Notes: generated from the sequence alone by a model not told the origin. A DNA stretch of 64,000 nt from Oasisia sp. SBJ-2009 (GCA_964017155.1 OZ024863.1:37732038-37796037), one strand, 5' to 3'. Positions 49,120 through 61,738 are shown, counted from the stretch's first letter. A program made the numbers and translations.

Positions 49120-51781
49120 CCCAGGTGTGCATGTTTGTTAGTTGCCCGCAAACGCTACATACTTCTTTACATTCCATACAGTCAAATGCAGATATGGCCT
49201 ATAAACAAGTATGTCGCATTCGTGGGCTTTTCAGCTCGATCAGCACCCACCATTCGATGTCCTTCTGTGAATCTGAGGGTCGGTGTGGAGACTTCTGTCT
49301 CTGTTCCTGTCCATGCATGTGTAAGACAGGAGGACATGCCTTGGTGGTCCACGTGGTGTGGTTGTAGTCTTACTACTTCCGTTAGTAGTTGTTGGTAATT
49401 CCAGTCGTGGGAGAGGCTGAGACATGTGTGTCAGCAGTAGCCATGTGCAGGACTGCAGTCGGACCACATGGCGGACATCCCATCCCATCCCTCCCTCCTC
49501 CCATGCCCCTCCCCCAGTCTCCCATCCATGCTCCTCTGCCATTGGCCAGGCTCATTAATTATCAGGCCATTTCCTGTCCGGATTGATATCCTTTTTTGTG
49601 ATGTCAGCCGGCGCTGGGGGGAGACTGGGGGGCCACCAGCATGCAGGGGGGTTGTCAATCATCCAGTGGGGTGTGACAGCTGGGGGTGTACAAGCAGAAG
49701 GGGTCCAGTCCAGCCAGCTCTGAAACAGATAAGAGAGTGGGTAGATTAGATGAATGAGAGGCTGGCTGCCCTGCCTGCTGCAGAGGCTGGTGGAGTTATC
49801 ACAGAGGCATCTGGAACAGAGTAGGCTGAGCAGGCCAGCTGCCTGATACTGGATACCCAAGCCCATCCATTTATAGCCTCCTGCTAACTCACTCTATCCT
49901 CCCTAGCTTGGGCAGTTACCATTACATACATGTACATACACACACAAGCCAAACATCCCTGCACTAATTGGAATCATCCTGCATGGAAAAAAACTCCAGA
50001 TTAAATCGGACAAAAATGCGGATGATTTCGACAAGGTTTGTCGGTCGGGTTTGTCGACCGAACGACTGCACCGAAACCTTTGAAAGTGGCCGATATCTAT
50101 CGCGATTGTTACAACACAGGCACCGGACTTTACACTTGGCCGTCTTACATCTGCGACTGTCTGTGGACGACTCCATCCCTCCACAGACACCCACAGAATA
50201 CTTTCTACAAGTTCCCCTTCGACTCACAATCTCACCTCGACTACACGTCACACCTTTCCGTCAAGTTGTAGACTTTGCACCGCCGTCCGTTCGCTCAGTT
50301 TTAACACACAGAGACCGTCAGCGATATCCGGAGAGAGGCGGCATTATATGCGCTGTCCACGGCCACCATATTGGTTCACACGGGAGTGACATTCCTCTGA
50401 CCTTGACGCCTGACGTAGCGGCCACTCTGACATCAACTGCCCAACTGCAGTAGTAGGGGATGTCTTATCGCTCCTCCTCCCCCAAATGGCCTGCCAAATG
50501 GTAGGCCGGGCCGATGAGTTCTGATTGGAAGGTTTCCTTGTAACTGGAACTGTTTAATGGGGTGGGGATGTGGTTGGCTCCCTCGGCTGATCCGTATTTT
50601 TAGAAGGGCTGCTGCTCCCTTAGCTTTGCCAGTGTTTGATTACCATTTATGTAGGCAGCCGGCCAGCTTCACTTATCCAAGCAAAACTTTGCTGGGACAA
50701 GGGGCTCAATGGAATAGTTTGGGATAATCGGCAGTTACTACACCCAGCTGCTATCCAGGGGGGTAGTAATATGTAGTTGTGGCTGGAAAAGTAAACTTCA
50801 ATGGGGTGCGGGTTTCATAAATTTCGGGATGTGAAGAGAAAGTTTGTCTGTGTATTGGTTAGCGTATTGGCGATTCTGCTGGCTACAAATTGAGGGTAAT
50901 TGTCATTGATGCTGGAGTATTTGTTGATGCAAATGTTGATAGCAGCCTCCTGTTTCAGTTCTGTGCAATTACACACAGACACATGAGGGTCATAGGGGTG
51001 TAATTATACAGTGGATCCATCAGCACATGACATGTTTAGGCACACAAAGCTAAGGAAACAGTATTTGAGGGAGATGTTAAATGGGGTATAAGCTGGTTAT
51101 GATCGCCCTTTCACTGGTATTTATCTAGCGTTGTAGCTTTGTAACCTTGTCGAGGATCATAAATGTTTCTTAATCGACCGTCGCTTCTGATGTGAAGTGC
51201 CTGCTGTTTCATCTTAACTTGCAAGTTAAGGAAAAGTTCAGTATGACATGAGTTAATTTGAAATTTGGTATTTCATAAACTGTTCTTAGTTAGTTAGTTA
51301 GTTAGTTAGTGCATATGAAAGGTGAAAACCAGTTTGCATGGAATACAGAACAGTCAAGTGTAGTATCGGTATTTGAACATAGGAATGATTAATTATAAAA
51401 ACCTTATTTTCTACATTTTATTCCATACTTTATGGCCAGGGCTGCAGGCTTGCAGTTGTCTTAATAGTTATTTTATATTGGGGTTTAAAGTAGGCAGGCT
51501 ATTGCTGATTGTATTATGATATAAGTCTGCCTATAATGGCTAGTTTTTGAAGCCATTTCTATCAGTACATATATCTGCAACCAACATCACCATCAAGTTT
51601 GCAAGGTTTCGTGGTGTTATTTCAGATAGTCTCATAGATTTGTTATGTAATAATAATAATCAGGCACCTCACAAGTTATGGCAAAATCCTGTGGGTTAAT
51701 TCAGTGACTAAAAGCCTGTAACTAATTACATCTACATAAACATTAACCTTACAAAATGTATCTACCCAAGAAAGTTCAGGT
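49120..51781. other. Mixed-composition DNA, including an unrecognised 161-codon frame
   Basis: 49970-50460 is GC-balanced and non-repetitive, with a + strand frame of 161 codons overlapped by minus-strand frames of 95 codons. I do not recognise it. A (GTTA)6 run lies at about 51288-51310. Confidence 0.35.
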
Positions 51782-51789
51782 GGTCCTGT

Positions 51790-51999
51790 GAAGGTAGGAC
51801 AAAACCCCCTCCGGACAAAACCCCCTCGGACAAAACCCCCTTGGACAAAACCCCCTCCATACATAACTCCATCAGTACATAAGCTCCTTCCGGACAAAAC
51901 CCCCTCGGACAAAACCCCCTCATCATAGATACTAGACTCTTCTTGAATTATCAATATAATTAAACTTAACTTGGCTTGTATGTTTGTGCAAACTATATA

Positions 52000-52085
<86 letters not shown>

Positions 52086-52591
52086 GTATATAATTTGGTA
52101 TGTAAACAATTTAAATACATACCAAATATTTTATAATTACTGGCATAAAAAGGTGCTATTCAAGCAAGTTAGTCTCTAGTCTGGGTTTGTCTTTTGCCTG
52201 CCTGGCAGTCTGTAGCTCTGGGCAATTTGGTAACCACTGTTACTATAACCAAGTTATGTTTGTGAATGTGGCTTCAGAAAATGGTGAAAGCAAGTTACCC
52301 TCTAGTCAGCCATACCATTTGGTGGAAATGAACACCAGTGGAAATAAACTGACCAAAATAAACACTCTGATAAATGCAACTAGAAGGTTGATGATTGCAA
52401 TAGAAATAAAATATTTAATCATTCTTGAGTCTAGTATCACTGATGAGGGGGTTTTGTCCGAGGGGGTTTTGTCCGGAAGGAGCTTATGTACTGATGGAGT
52501 TATGTATGGAGGGGGTTTTGTCCAAGGGGGTTTTGTCCGAGGGGGTTTTGTCCAAGGGGGTTTTGTCCGGAGGGGGTTTTGTCCGCGCACC
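51790..52591 (+). mobile_element. Inverted-repeat transposon with G-run termini, copy 1
   Basis: 802 bp flanked by an 8-bp direct repeat GGTCCTGT (51782-51789 and 52592-52599), a target-site duplication. Left end GAAGGTAGGACAAAACCCCC, right end reading inward GGTGCGCGGACAAAACCCCC. Each arm (about 130-150 bp) is several units of GGACAAAACCCCCTC(C) around a conserved insert (CCATACATAACTCC...ACATAAGCTCC). The interior holds a TA array (52003-52090) and unique DNA but no transposase, so it is non-autonomous. The superfamily is unclear: 8-bp duplications fit hAT or P types, but the ends are not CAG...CTG. Confidence 0.85.
52003..52095. repeat. (TA)n array inside transposon copy 1
   Basis: About 90 bp of TA; the matching position in copy 2 also has a TA tract. 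Confidence 0.95.
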
Positions 52592-52599
52592 GGTCCTGT

Positions 52600-54765
52600 A
52601 GAATGAATATATGACCACCTTGAAATTTGCTTGCGTCTTTTGCACATTTTGTGTAATTTCAGGGATTTTGCAGTGTTAGGTTTTAAGCGTTCTCAGACGC
52701 TTGTTACAGTCAGGAGTTGATGGAATGTAACAGACAGACAGTAGAAACAGGATGAACGCCACAGGACAGAAGAAGGACAGGGAGAAGGAGGAAGTTTCTT
52801 GTGGCTGCAGACGCAGCAGGCTGGCCTAGGCATGGAGATGTCTCTGCCTGCCACCTACCTACCCCCCACGTGTGAGGGCTAAGTAGGTTACAGATTAACC
52901 ACAGCCACATGGGCATGGAGCCACATAGCTCAGTGTCTTTGGTGGTTAGTCTTAATCTTGTTGAGAGATGTGATCCCAGCCTGCAGTAGAGGCTGAGCTT
53001 GGATCTCATCTTGCTCTTCTGCTGGTTGGTTATCCATAGAGCAAACATCCTGTGTGTGTAGTGCAATTCGGCAACATGCCAGGTTCATGGCATCAGTAGA
53101 ATGCTTCTTTTAAACATTCGTCTGTATCTCGTGGCACATTTTAGTGTAGTTGTCAGTGAAAATTTGAAAGAGTATAGTCCATAAAGTCCGTAAACGAATA
53201 TTACTTGTACTTTATGCCCGATAACTTTTTCTAACAAAATCTATGGTTTTATTTCTATTAATTTCCCAGTGAAGTGATGATGCATTCATTCTTTGATGTT
53301 CAAACCTATTTTCTGAATATTTAATTCACATGCACAGTTGGTATAATAACAGATTGCAAAGTTGTAAAACCATAGCAAGAATTGACATAGATATTTAGAT
53401 TGAATAACTGATGATTCTTTTTTGTGAGTAGCCTATAATATTAGCAAAGCTATTTTAGTCCTTATATTGCAAAATGTTGACAGGGCATATCATTCCATTT
53501 TTCTGATGGTTTTGACAGAACAAAAGCTTTTTTTACAAGCTACTGAGCATGGCAAGGTATATTCTTGTAGGTATGTCCAGTTTTTTTGCAAAGTGGCCCC
53601 ATAATAAGACTTGTATAAAAATAGATTTGAGGAAGGGTTCTTTAAACCCCCCTTTATATGGCCTTCCTGACTGTGGTCACCAAATAAGATACTGCAGACA
53701 AGTGCTGTCATTGTCACTGTGCCATCTTTGAAGCAGCTGACACCTCACCCCCCCCCCCCCACCCCCATGGGCACATGTGGTACCCCAGCAGACTGACACC
53801 CTGTCTGGGCAGCCCAGGGTGGGGGTAGATGTCTGGGAGGAATGCTTTTTATGGGTGCATGGGGATTAGGGTTCCCATCAGTTGCCTCACAATGGTATCA
53901 TTGAGACAGCTGGCTTGAGAAGAAGGTGAGATCAGCTGGCAGCAGGGGTCATCATAGATTACTCTAATGTGCACTGTAAGTCTGGGGGTTGTCTCAAAAT
54001 GGAGCTGTTAATTAATTGGGGTCAGCAGTTAATTGAATGTATGCTTTAGTGTGGTTTTTACAGCAAAATCTACTGTGAGGAGTTGTTTATGTTTGTCCTT
54101 TTGTACATGCTTAAAGGGGCTTAAAACATCTGACTTTCATTCCAGGGATTTGTGGTTTGAGTCCTGTTGAAAGGTTTGTAACTGTTTTGAACTTTGCGGA
54201 CCTTTAAAGGGTATGTATTGGGCAAATTGTATTCAAATTTTTTGTTTTACATGTATAGAATATAGTCTGAAAATGATACCAGTGATGGTAAATAATTTTA
54301 AACCCAACAAAATTACCAGAAATATTGTTAGAACACTCCGGAGTTGAGATAATGTTCAGTTTGGGTTGAGAGGGTGTTCGACTTAACAGGTTTGTCAGGG
54401 ATAGACGCTTCGAGCATTTTGAGCACCGAAGAACTGAACTGAGAAGTTAGCGTAATTGTGGTCACTTGTGGGAGTGTCTGAGTGCAAGATGGTTGCAATT
54501 TAATTACTACCTGATGTAGTTGAAGGGAATTGGAAGAAATGGTCTGGTCAGAAGCGGCTTGGATAAAAAAGGACACGTGTTAGTGGGTACGTCACACAGC
54601 TGCAGAATTAGTGTCACTGCTCTGCCAGGAATAGCAGGAATTCTCGCGGAAGTTGAGCCTATTTTCTAGTTTCTAGAAAAAGTTGTACCTGGAATTTGAT
54701 CAGTCGCCAAAGATGGCAGTAGAGAAGAACAGATTGGATGTGTCGTGGTCAGGCAGGCCCTGGGT
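52600..54765. other. Non-coding DNA
   Basis: No exon recognised. Poly-C run near 53748-53760. Confidence 0.4.
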
Positions 54766-54862
54766 AGAGGGAGAGGGAGAGGGAGAGGGAGAGGGAGAGG
54801 GAGAGGGAGAGGGAGAGGGAGAGGGAGAGGGAGAGGGAGAGGGAGAGGGAGAGGGAGAGAGA
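54766..54862. repeat. (GGGAGA)n hexamer array
   Basis: About 15 perfect units, all purine on one strand, able to form triplex (H-DNA). Frames across it are repeat translations. Confidence 0.97.
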
Positions 54863-55169
54863 GGTGAGTACACAGGGTGGGACTTTGATAGTGACAGGGA
54901 CCAGTAGATGAGACTATTGTGTTGTGTTGTGTCATCTCATTTACAGTGTAATTTGCCCCCAGAAACAATTGCAACAGGTTGACGTACAGTAAACAGAAAC
55001 TACTGATGTCAAATGTGTTGAATGTTGTGGTACATGTTTACAGGCAGTTTTGCTAAAAAAAAAATTTTAGTAACCATAGCTTTTCATAACCATCCGTAGA
55101 TAAACGTGTACAATAAAACCAGCATAGTTTGAGGTTAAACCAAATTTCTCGCAAGGCACTGTCTGATAC

Positions 55170-55440
55170 GGTGCGCGGACAAAACCCCCTCCGGACAAAA
55201 CCCCGTCGGACAAAACCCCCTCCATACATAACTCCCTCTAGACATAAGCCATTTCCAGACAAAACCCCCTTGGACAAAACCCCCTCCATACATAATTCCT
55301 TCTAGACAATCCATTTCCGGACAAAACCCCCTCATCTCATCAATGATACTAGACAGAGGGTAACTTGCTTGAATAGCACCTTTATTATGCCAGTAATTAT
55401 AAAATAGTTGGTATGTATTTACATTTTTTACATACCAAAT

Positions 55441-55471
<31 letters not shown>

Positions 55472-55549
55472 TATATAATGATAATAATATTGCCATATTC
55501 AACGTTACATGATGAATTGGAATGTAGTCTGGCGTTGACTCATATAGTG

Positions 55550-55617
<68 letters not shown>

Positions 55618-56221
55618 AAAATGAAATATAGCAAATAAATATACGATATAGATATAAGATATACATATTATACATAATTTGTTCTTTAAAATGAAAAATT
55701 TCTTTTAATATAATAAATAAATAAAGACAAAATAAAAATAATAGATTATCTATTTAACAATAACTGTGGTGTAAATTAGTTAATAAATAAATAAATATAT
55801 GTAAAATGTCCTTTAAAATTGTTTAAAAATATATATATATTATCTTCTAAAAATATAATTTAAATTGGTAGGCATACATTATAAGAGGACTAAAATATCA
55901 TTTAAAAGTAAAATTACAATTGAATGTGTCAAATTTTGTTTAAAAAATATATTTATACAATTATTAAGTTAAGATAACATTTCAGGAGAAGAGAAGATTG
56001 TTGTTCAGCACCACCGATCCACTATATTATATATAGTATGCACAAATATACAGCCAAGCTAAGTTTACTCCTTTTGATAATTCTTGAGGCTAGTATCTAT
56101 GATGAGGGGGTTTTGTCCGAGGGGGTTTTGTCCGGAAGGAGCTTATGTCTTGATGGAGTTATGTATGGAGGGGGTTTTGTCCGAGGGGGTTTTGTCCGGA
56201 GGGGGTTTTTGTCCTACCTTC
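55170..56221 (-). mobile_element. Inverted-repeat transposon with G-run termini, copy 2
   Basis: 1,052 bp flanked by the direct repeat GTCTGATAC (55161-55169 and 56222-56230), 8 or 9 bp. It is the reverse orientation of copy 1: its left arm and next 110 bp match the right side of copy 1, and its right side (TATGCACAAATATACAGCCA and onward) matches the left side of copy 1. The extra length comes from a second TA tract and about 400 bp of AT-rich DNA (55613-56030). One arm has an additional CCATACATAATTCC block. No transposase. Confidence 0.85.
55554..55612. repeat. (TA)n array inside transposon copy 2
   Basis: Perfect TA dinucleotides followed by AT-rich low-complexity DNA. Confidence 0.95.
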
Positions 56222-56747
56222 GTCTGATACAAATACCATAAACCAAGGAACTAAAATTTATATACGTATATTCGAGGATATATGAGAACGCTTTTGAAGC
56301 AACAGTGTCTCAAGATGATGAATGTTGATTACAAGAATGTTTTTGATGAAAAATAAGTAACCATATTTTATAACAACACAAGTGTGTGCATTCACACACA
56401 AAATATTGGTTTTTTGCTGTAGATAAAACTTGACAGTGTCCTGACCATAGAAACTGGCACTAAGGGAACATTGCAAGTGGGTCTACAGTCCAAAAGCCAA
56501 TTATACTTATGAGAAAACAAATACCTTCATTGTAAACCAAGCCAGATTGAAGTAACCTAAATCCAAGACAGTGACCTTGTGCATAGATAAAGCAGTGAAC
56601 CTTTCCACGGGTGAAACAAAATGCAGAGCTCAAAGTGGTTGTATCACGGTATGACACCAGTGCTATTCATCCATGCAGTGGAATTTTTGGTTCGCATTTT
56701 TGTTTAGCTACTATGGTTTGACTGCACAATATTGGATATTTTCCTAA

Positions 56748-57123
56748 GGGGTCATCCATAATTATCATCATTTTCACAAGCGTACAAACCGTACGCTGTG
56801 GGGGAGGGGGTATGACTTGAACGTACGCTTTTTTTAATGTTGAAAAATAATGACAAAAACGATGTGCCCACTTATTGCTCGCTCGCTCATCCTCACACAA
56901 GGGAGAGGTAAAGACCGCCAAAACGAAAAGAAAATAGTGCTCGAATGATTTGCTTGTATACTAGTGATTCATCAGAATGACGCATTATTGCGAAACATGG
57001 TAACTGTGAAGCACTGTCATCATTTTCACCATTTACATGTGTACACTTTCAAGGGGGAGGGGGGGTCAGAAAAAGTGTACGGTTTGTACGCTTGTGAAAA
57101 TGATGATAATTATGGATGACCCC
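56748..57123. mobile_element. Harbinger-like MITE with 47-bp perfect inverted repeats
   Basis: 376 bp with identical 47-bp terminal inverted repeats starting GGGGTCATCCATAATTATCA and ending ACAAACCGTAC. It is flanked by TAA on both sides (56745-56747 and 57124-57126). The 3-bp TAA duplication and GGG-type ends fit PIF/Harbinger-like elements. Inside are G-rich (GGGGGAGGGGG) stretches in inverted arrangement. No coding frame. Perfect arms suggest recent insertion. Confidence 0.85.
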
Positions 57124-57126
57124 TAA

Positions 57127-57405
57127 GATCCCTCCCAATGTACTGCTGTGTGTAAGGTGAATGCCATTGAATTATTTACGCTGCTTTGGTTAATGTAGTG
57201 TTGCTTATTTTCCCCATGATATTCTGTCTTATTTGGTGTTTTCACAAATACTCAATCCTAGCTCCAAGCAGCGTCCTTCAGCTGTTGTAGTGGAATAGAC
57301 TGCCACTGCCTTCTGCAGTGTGGGTTGTAAAATGTCCAGAAGCAATAAGTCTCTGTTTGCAGAATGTTTGACAGATAATAATTATGATGACACATGAACA
57401 GTGTC
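57127..57405. other. Non-coding DNA
   Basis: Short stretch; nothing recognised. Confidence 0.4.
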
Positions 57406-57409
57406 AGGA

Positions 57410-58575
57410 ATGGACATTAGCAATGGCAGGACATGGTGTAGGACAATAGAGGTAAGACAGGACATAGTGTAGGAGAATAGAAGTAAGATAGGACATGGCG
57501 TAGGAGAAGAGAAGTAAGACAGGACATGGCGTAGGAGAAGAGAAGTAAGACAGGACATAGTGTAGGAGAAGATAAGTAAGACAGGACATGGTGTAAGAGA
57601 AGAGAAGTAAGACAGGACATGGTGTAAGAGAAGAGAATTAAGATAGGACATGGTGTAGAACAAGAGAAGTAAGACAGGACATGGTGTAGGACAATAGAGG
57701 TAAGACAGGACATGGCAAAGGAGAAGGACAGGACATGGTGTAAGAGAAGAGAAGTAAGAAAGGACATGGTGTAAGAGAAGAGAAGTAAGACAGGACATGG
57801 TGTAAGAGAAGAGAAGTAAGATAGGACATGGTGTAAGAGAAGAGAAGTAAGACAGGACATGGTGTAAGAGAAGAGAAGTAAGACAATACATGGTGTAGGA
57901 GAAGAGAAGTAAGACAGGACATGGCGTAAGAGAAGAGAAGTAAGACAATACATAGTGTAGGACAAGAGAAGTAAGACAGGACATGGTGTAGGAGAAGAGA
58001 AGTAAGACAGGACATGGCGTAAGAGAAGAGAAGTAAGACAGAACATGGTGTAAGAGAAGAGAAGTAAGACAGGACATGGTGTAAGAGAAGAGAAGTAAGA
58101 CAGGACATGGTGTAAGAGAAGAGAAGTAAGACAGGACATGGTGTAGGAGAAGAGAAGTAAGATAGGACATGGCGTAGGAGAAGAGAAGTAAGACAGGACA
58201 TGGTGTAAGAGAAGACAAGTAAGACAGGACATGGTGTAAGAGAAGACAAGTAAGACAGGACATGGTGTAAGAGAAGACAAGTAAGACAGGACATGGTGTA
58301 GGAGAAGAGAAGTAAAACAGGACATGGCATAGGAGAAGAGAAGTAAGACAGGACATGGTGTAAGAGAAGACAAGTAAGACAGGACATGGTGTAAGAGAAG
58401 ACAAGTAAGACAGGACATGGTGTAAGAGAAGACAAGTAAGACAGGACATGGTGTAAGAGAAGACAAGTAAGACAGGACATGGTGTAAGAGAAGACAAGTA
58501 AGACAGGACATGGTGTAGGAGAAGAGAAGTAAAACAAGACATGGCGTAGGAGAAGAGAAGTAAGACAGGACAAGG
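57410..58575. repeat. 31-bp minisatellite, about 38 copies
   Basis: Unit GTAAGACAGGACATGGTGTA followed by AGAGAAGAGAA, with variants (GGCGTAGG, GAGAAGACAA, ATAGTGTAGG). As 31 is not a multiple of three and the unit has no stop in any minus-strand frame, all three minus frames stay open (up to 410 codons), giving hydrophobic leucine/serine/cysteine-rich translations. No promoter, splice or homology evidence supports a protein. Confidence 0.95.
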
Positions 58576-58944
58576 AGCAGTCTTGTCCAGATGTGTTATG
58601 TGACTTACATCCACAAGGGTTTGTGTCTAAGATGTGTTATATCCAAGACGTGTTATGTCTATACTATGCCAGACTATTATGTAATTCTGTACCTAATACT
58701 CTATCTGTGTTGACACCTCTGGTGAAGTTATCATTTTACATTGTGCAAACAACCACAATGAAATATTTATAAATAATGAAGATGATGGTAAGCTATGTTG
58801 ACCATAAGAATTATTTAGATTCTAAAATGTTGATGGACTGATAGATTAGTGAAATAATTAACAGAAGGTACAAGTAATTTCTGATCTAAGAGAACAATGA
58901 TAATCCATGTGACCTTACAGTGAATGCACAAAGTAATATTACGG
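58576..58944. other. Non-coding DNA
   Basis: Nothing recognised. Confidence 0.4.
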
Positions 58945-59125
58945 ACCCAAAAATGACACCAACTAAAATATAGTAAATGTTCAGATTATAGGAACCAAAA
59001 ATGACACCAACCAGAATATAGTAAATGTTCAGATATTATGGGAACCAAAAATGACACCAACCAATATATAGTAAATGTTCAAATATTATGGGAACCAAAA
59101 ATGACACCAACCAGAAAACAACGAA
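58945..59125. repeat. 48-50-bp tandem repeat, four copies
   Basis: Units start near 58945, 58993, 59043 and 59093 and contain ACCAAAAATGACACCAACCA and TATAGTAAATGTTCAGAT. The last unit is truncated and diverged. Confidence 0.9.
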
Positions 59126-61287
59126 TATAGAAAAACATAAATCAATACATTATATCAACCAACATACAGAGAATATAGACAAATTGGGAACCACCGAAAA
59201 ATGACAGAATCAGCGACTGACAAGAGAATAATCTGCACATAAGCATTGGGTAATCCACGTGTAATCCGTTGGCGTGCTGTCACCTACCTGAGTGGTGTGT
59301 GGCTCTTTTGGAGATAGTCTCAGCCGTGGAGACAGTGGCTGGAGACACTGACCGCTGTCCAGCAAGGACACTGACCGGTGTCCAAGGCCAACTGTCCTGT
59401 GTGACCCATTCACTTGGTCCAGTAGTCTGTAGTGGTAGATAGACGAGACTGCCCATCTCTCAAGTGTATATATAGCCACGGGAGTGTCAAGTAGGGCAGG
59501 GGGAAGACAGAGGATGGACACAAGATGCACCTCTCCTGGGATGAAGTGAGCGGGAAGCGGGGAATAGGGATGGGGAGCGGGGATAATGAAGAATGGCTTT
59601 TTATAGCAGCGCCAGGCGTGAGCATACTGCACATACCACACCAGCAGCCAGTGTGCTCTCATTACATGGGCTTGGTCCACCAAGCACTGCAGCGAGGGAG
59701 GAACCGATCTTGTGGTCTGACCATATATAGGCAGTCACTATAGGCACGCACTTCCCCAGCCTAGCCCAGCCAGCTAGTCCCACTTCCAGATCTGTAAAAA
59801 TAACCCACTAACTACTCCTAGCTGGATCCCACCTCTATCCCCTGAGGCACTGTGACCAGGAAGCATCTGTCTCACTCAGCTAGACAGGACTCTGGGTTGT
59901 CCAGTGCAGCCCAGAAATACCAACATGTTACCTGTGCCAGTGGATGATGTCACAGGGGGGAGGGTGAACAAGGGGTTTCGTTCACCCCATATGCCACAAG
60001 CTGCTGGTTTCGAGCAATTAATAATGCCTGAAATTCACTGGAATTTGTTGTACAGTGTTCGTCTGGATTAACAGTATTTTTTTCGTTTCTTCTCAGTGGG
60101 TGGTTCTATTTACTGACAACAATTGTATGTTATGGTGGATTATGTCAGACTGACAAATAAGCAAGCTTCTAAAAACTACTGTATTTCAGTTTTGATTGTA
60201 AAAGATTATTGCATTCTTCAACAAATAAAATACAAAAATTACATGATTTATTTGCATTGTTTTAAACAAATTAATGAGATATAATTTTGTTTGCAATTTC
60301 ATAATTCAGTTGTTAGTTAACCAGTGCAAACCTATGTGCATTCCCTTTAGTTTGTGTTTTGGGAACTGTCATATTATTAGCATCACAGGACATTGCTCAT
60401 GTGTTTATTACACACACATTTGCTGTTTGTTTCCCATTAAGCAGATTTCATGATGAGAGCTTTATGTGTATGTAACTGATAAGTGTCAACTTCAGCATTG
60501 TATCATTATATCCATGAGACTTTGTTTTTAAATTTTGACATTATAGTTAAATCAGAAATACAAAGCATCCTACCTTATCTGTGCTGCAGCTAATATAAAC
60601 AAAACGTAAACATATGCAAGTGTGCTTCAATTTGTTTTTGAGTCATAGGTATGTTTGCAGTGTGTCATATTGACTAGTCTTTATGCAAACAGTCGTATTT
60701 GCTTTGAAGAAAGTATTGTTTGTGCATTATGTGTGTACATCATTTTGTGACTACAGGCTAGCCCCTGAATTAATTTGATTTAAAAATAAATGTTACGAGT
60801 CAAGTTTTAATCTTGTGTGATGTGCAAGCGTGCATGCATGTGAGCAAGCAAGTACTCATGTACATACATCTAGGCCATGATATGGTTGTTGCGTCTTTAA
60901 TGTAGGCTCATACCTTTGTTGATTTTATTTAATAATTAGTATTTTGGTGTACCAAATACAACTGTAGTAACATTCCTAGTGTACAGCTGGAAGTTTTACC
61001 TTAGATATAGGCACAAACAATCAAACGTTTCCCCTTTACTCTCTCCTCCCTCTCTCCCTCTCTTCCCTCCTACCCCCTCCCTCTCCATCTCTCACTAAGT
61101 ACATAAACAAGGCTGACCATTCAGACAGCAGTATGTCCATCTTTCTTCTGTCTTACACAGCTCTCAGTCGGTCTGTCTACATTGTGATTAATGTAGCTAT
61201 ATCATGTGTAGACCAACTCTGTACCCAGACATCTGTGCTTGCCCTGTTGGCTCTGGTGTAAGTGTGCTGTTATTTCTTATGTTACAG
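59126..61287. other. Non-coding DNA
   Basis: Overlapping frames at 59210-59743 on both strands are not recognised. A CT-rich tract (CTCTCCTCCCTCTCCCTC) lies at about 61035-61095, upstream of the candidate cassette exon. Confidence 0.4.
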
Positions 61288-61356
61288 ATGGAGGGAGACA
61301 ACTCCGTCTCTCAGCATCCGCAGCAGCCAGAACACCAGGGGTAGACAGCGAGCGAG
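61288..61356 (+). CDS. Candidate 69-nt cassette exon (possibly MIB1)
   Basis: A 69-nt open segment lies between a strong acceptor (pyrimidine-rich tract ending gttacag) and a usable donor (GCGAG|gtatga). Entered in phase 2, the phase in which MIB1 exon 13 ends, it reads RWRETTPSLSIRSSQNTRGR and then QRAR, and leaves in phase 2 again, so it could be included or skipped without shifting the frame. It has no resemblance to an ankyrin repeat, and I know of no matching insert in MIB1. It is basic and serine/arginine-rich. In another frame it starts with an ATG and stops after 18 codons. It may equally be an exon of another gene, or chance. Confidence 0.3.
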
Positions 61357-61644
61357 GTATGATGCCACCCGTTTCGTGCTTTCGTTTTGGCAAAAATAAA
61401 CACTGCTAAGAAGTGTAATGAGAACACTGCGAGAGTTCTGAGACGAGGCAGTGACTGAGGTTGTTCACCCGTCAGGTGAACAACCTGTCTGTTTTTCCTA
61501 AAATGTCATACTGTGAACACAAGTGAAATGTAAACATGTCGAACTAATATATGTTTAGTGTGGCGTTTCTACAAAAGCTGATGCAAACATTTATACAGTG
61601 TATTTATGTTTATTTTCTTTTGCATACATAATTGTAATTATACA

Positions 61645-61646
<2 letters not shown>

Positions 61647-61686
<40 letters not shown>

Positions 61687-61687
61687 G

Positions 61688-61721
<34 letters not shown>

Positions 61722-61738
61722 TATATAATTATACAGGC

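Noticed and set aside
56667..56921. 84-codon frame on the minus strand
   Set aside because: It reads through the terminal inverted repeat of the Harbinger-like MITE and into flanking DNA.
57382..58614. 410-codon membrane-like protein on the minus strand
   Set aside because: It consists entirely of the 31-bp minisatellite; equivalent frames are open in all three minus phases and there is no other gene evidence.
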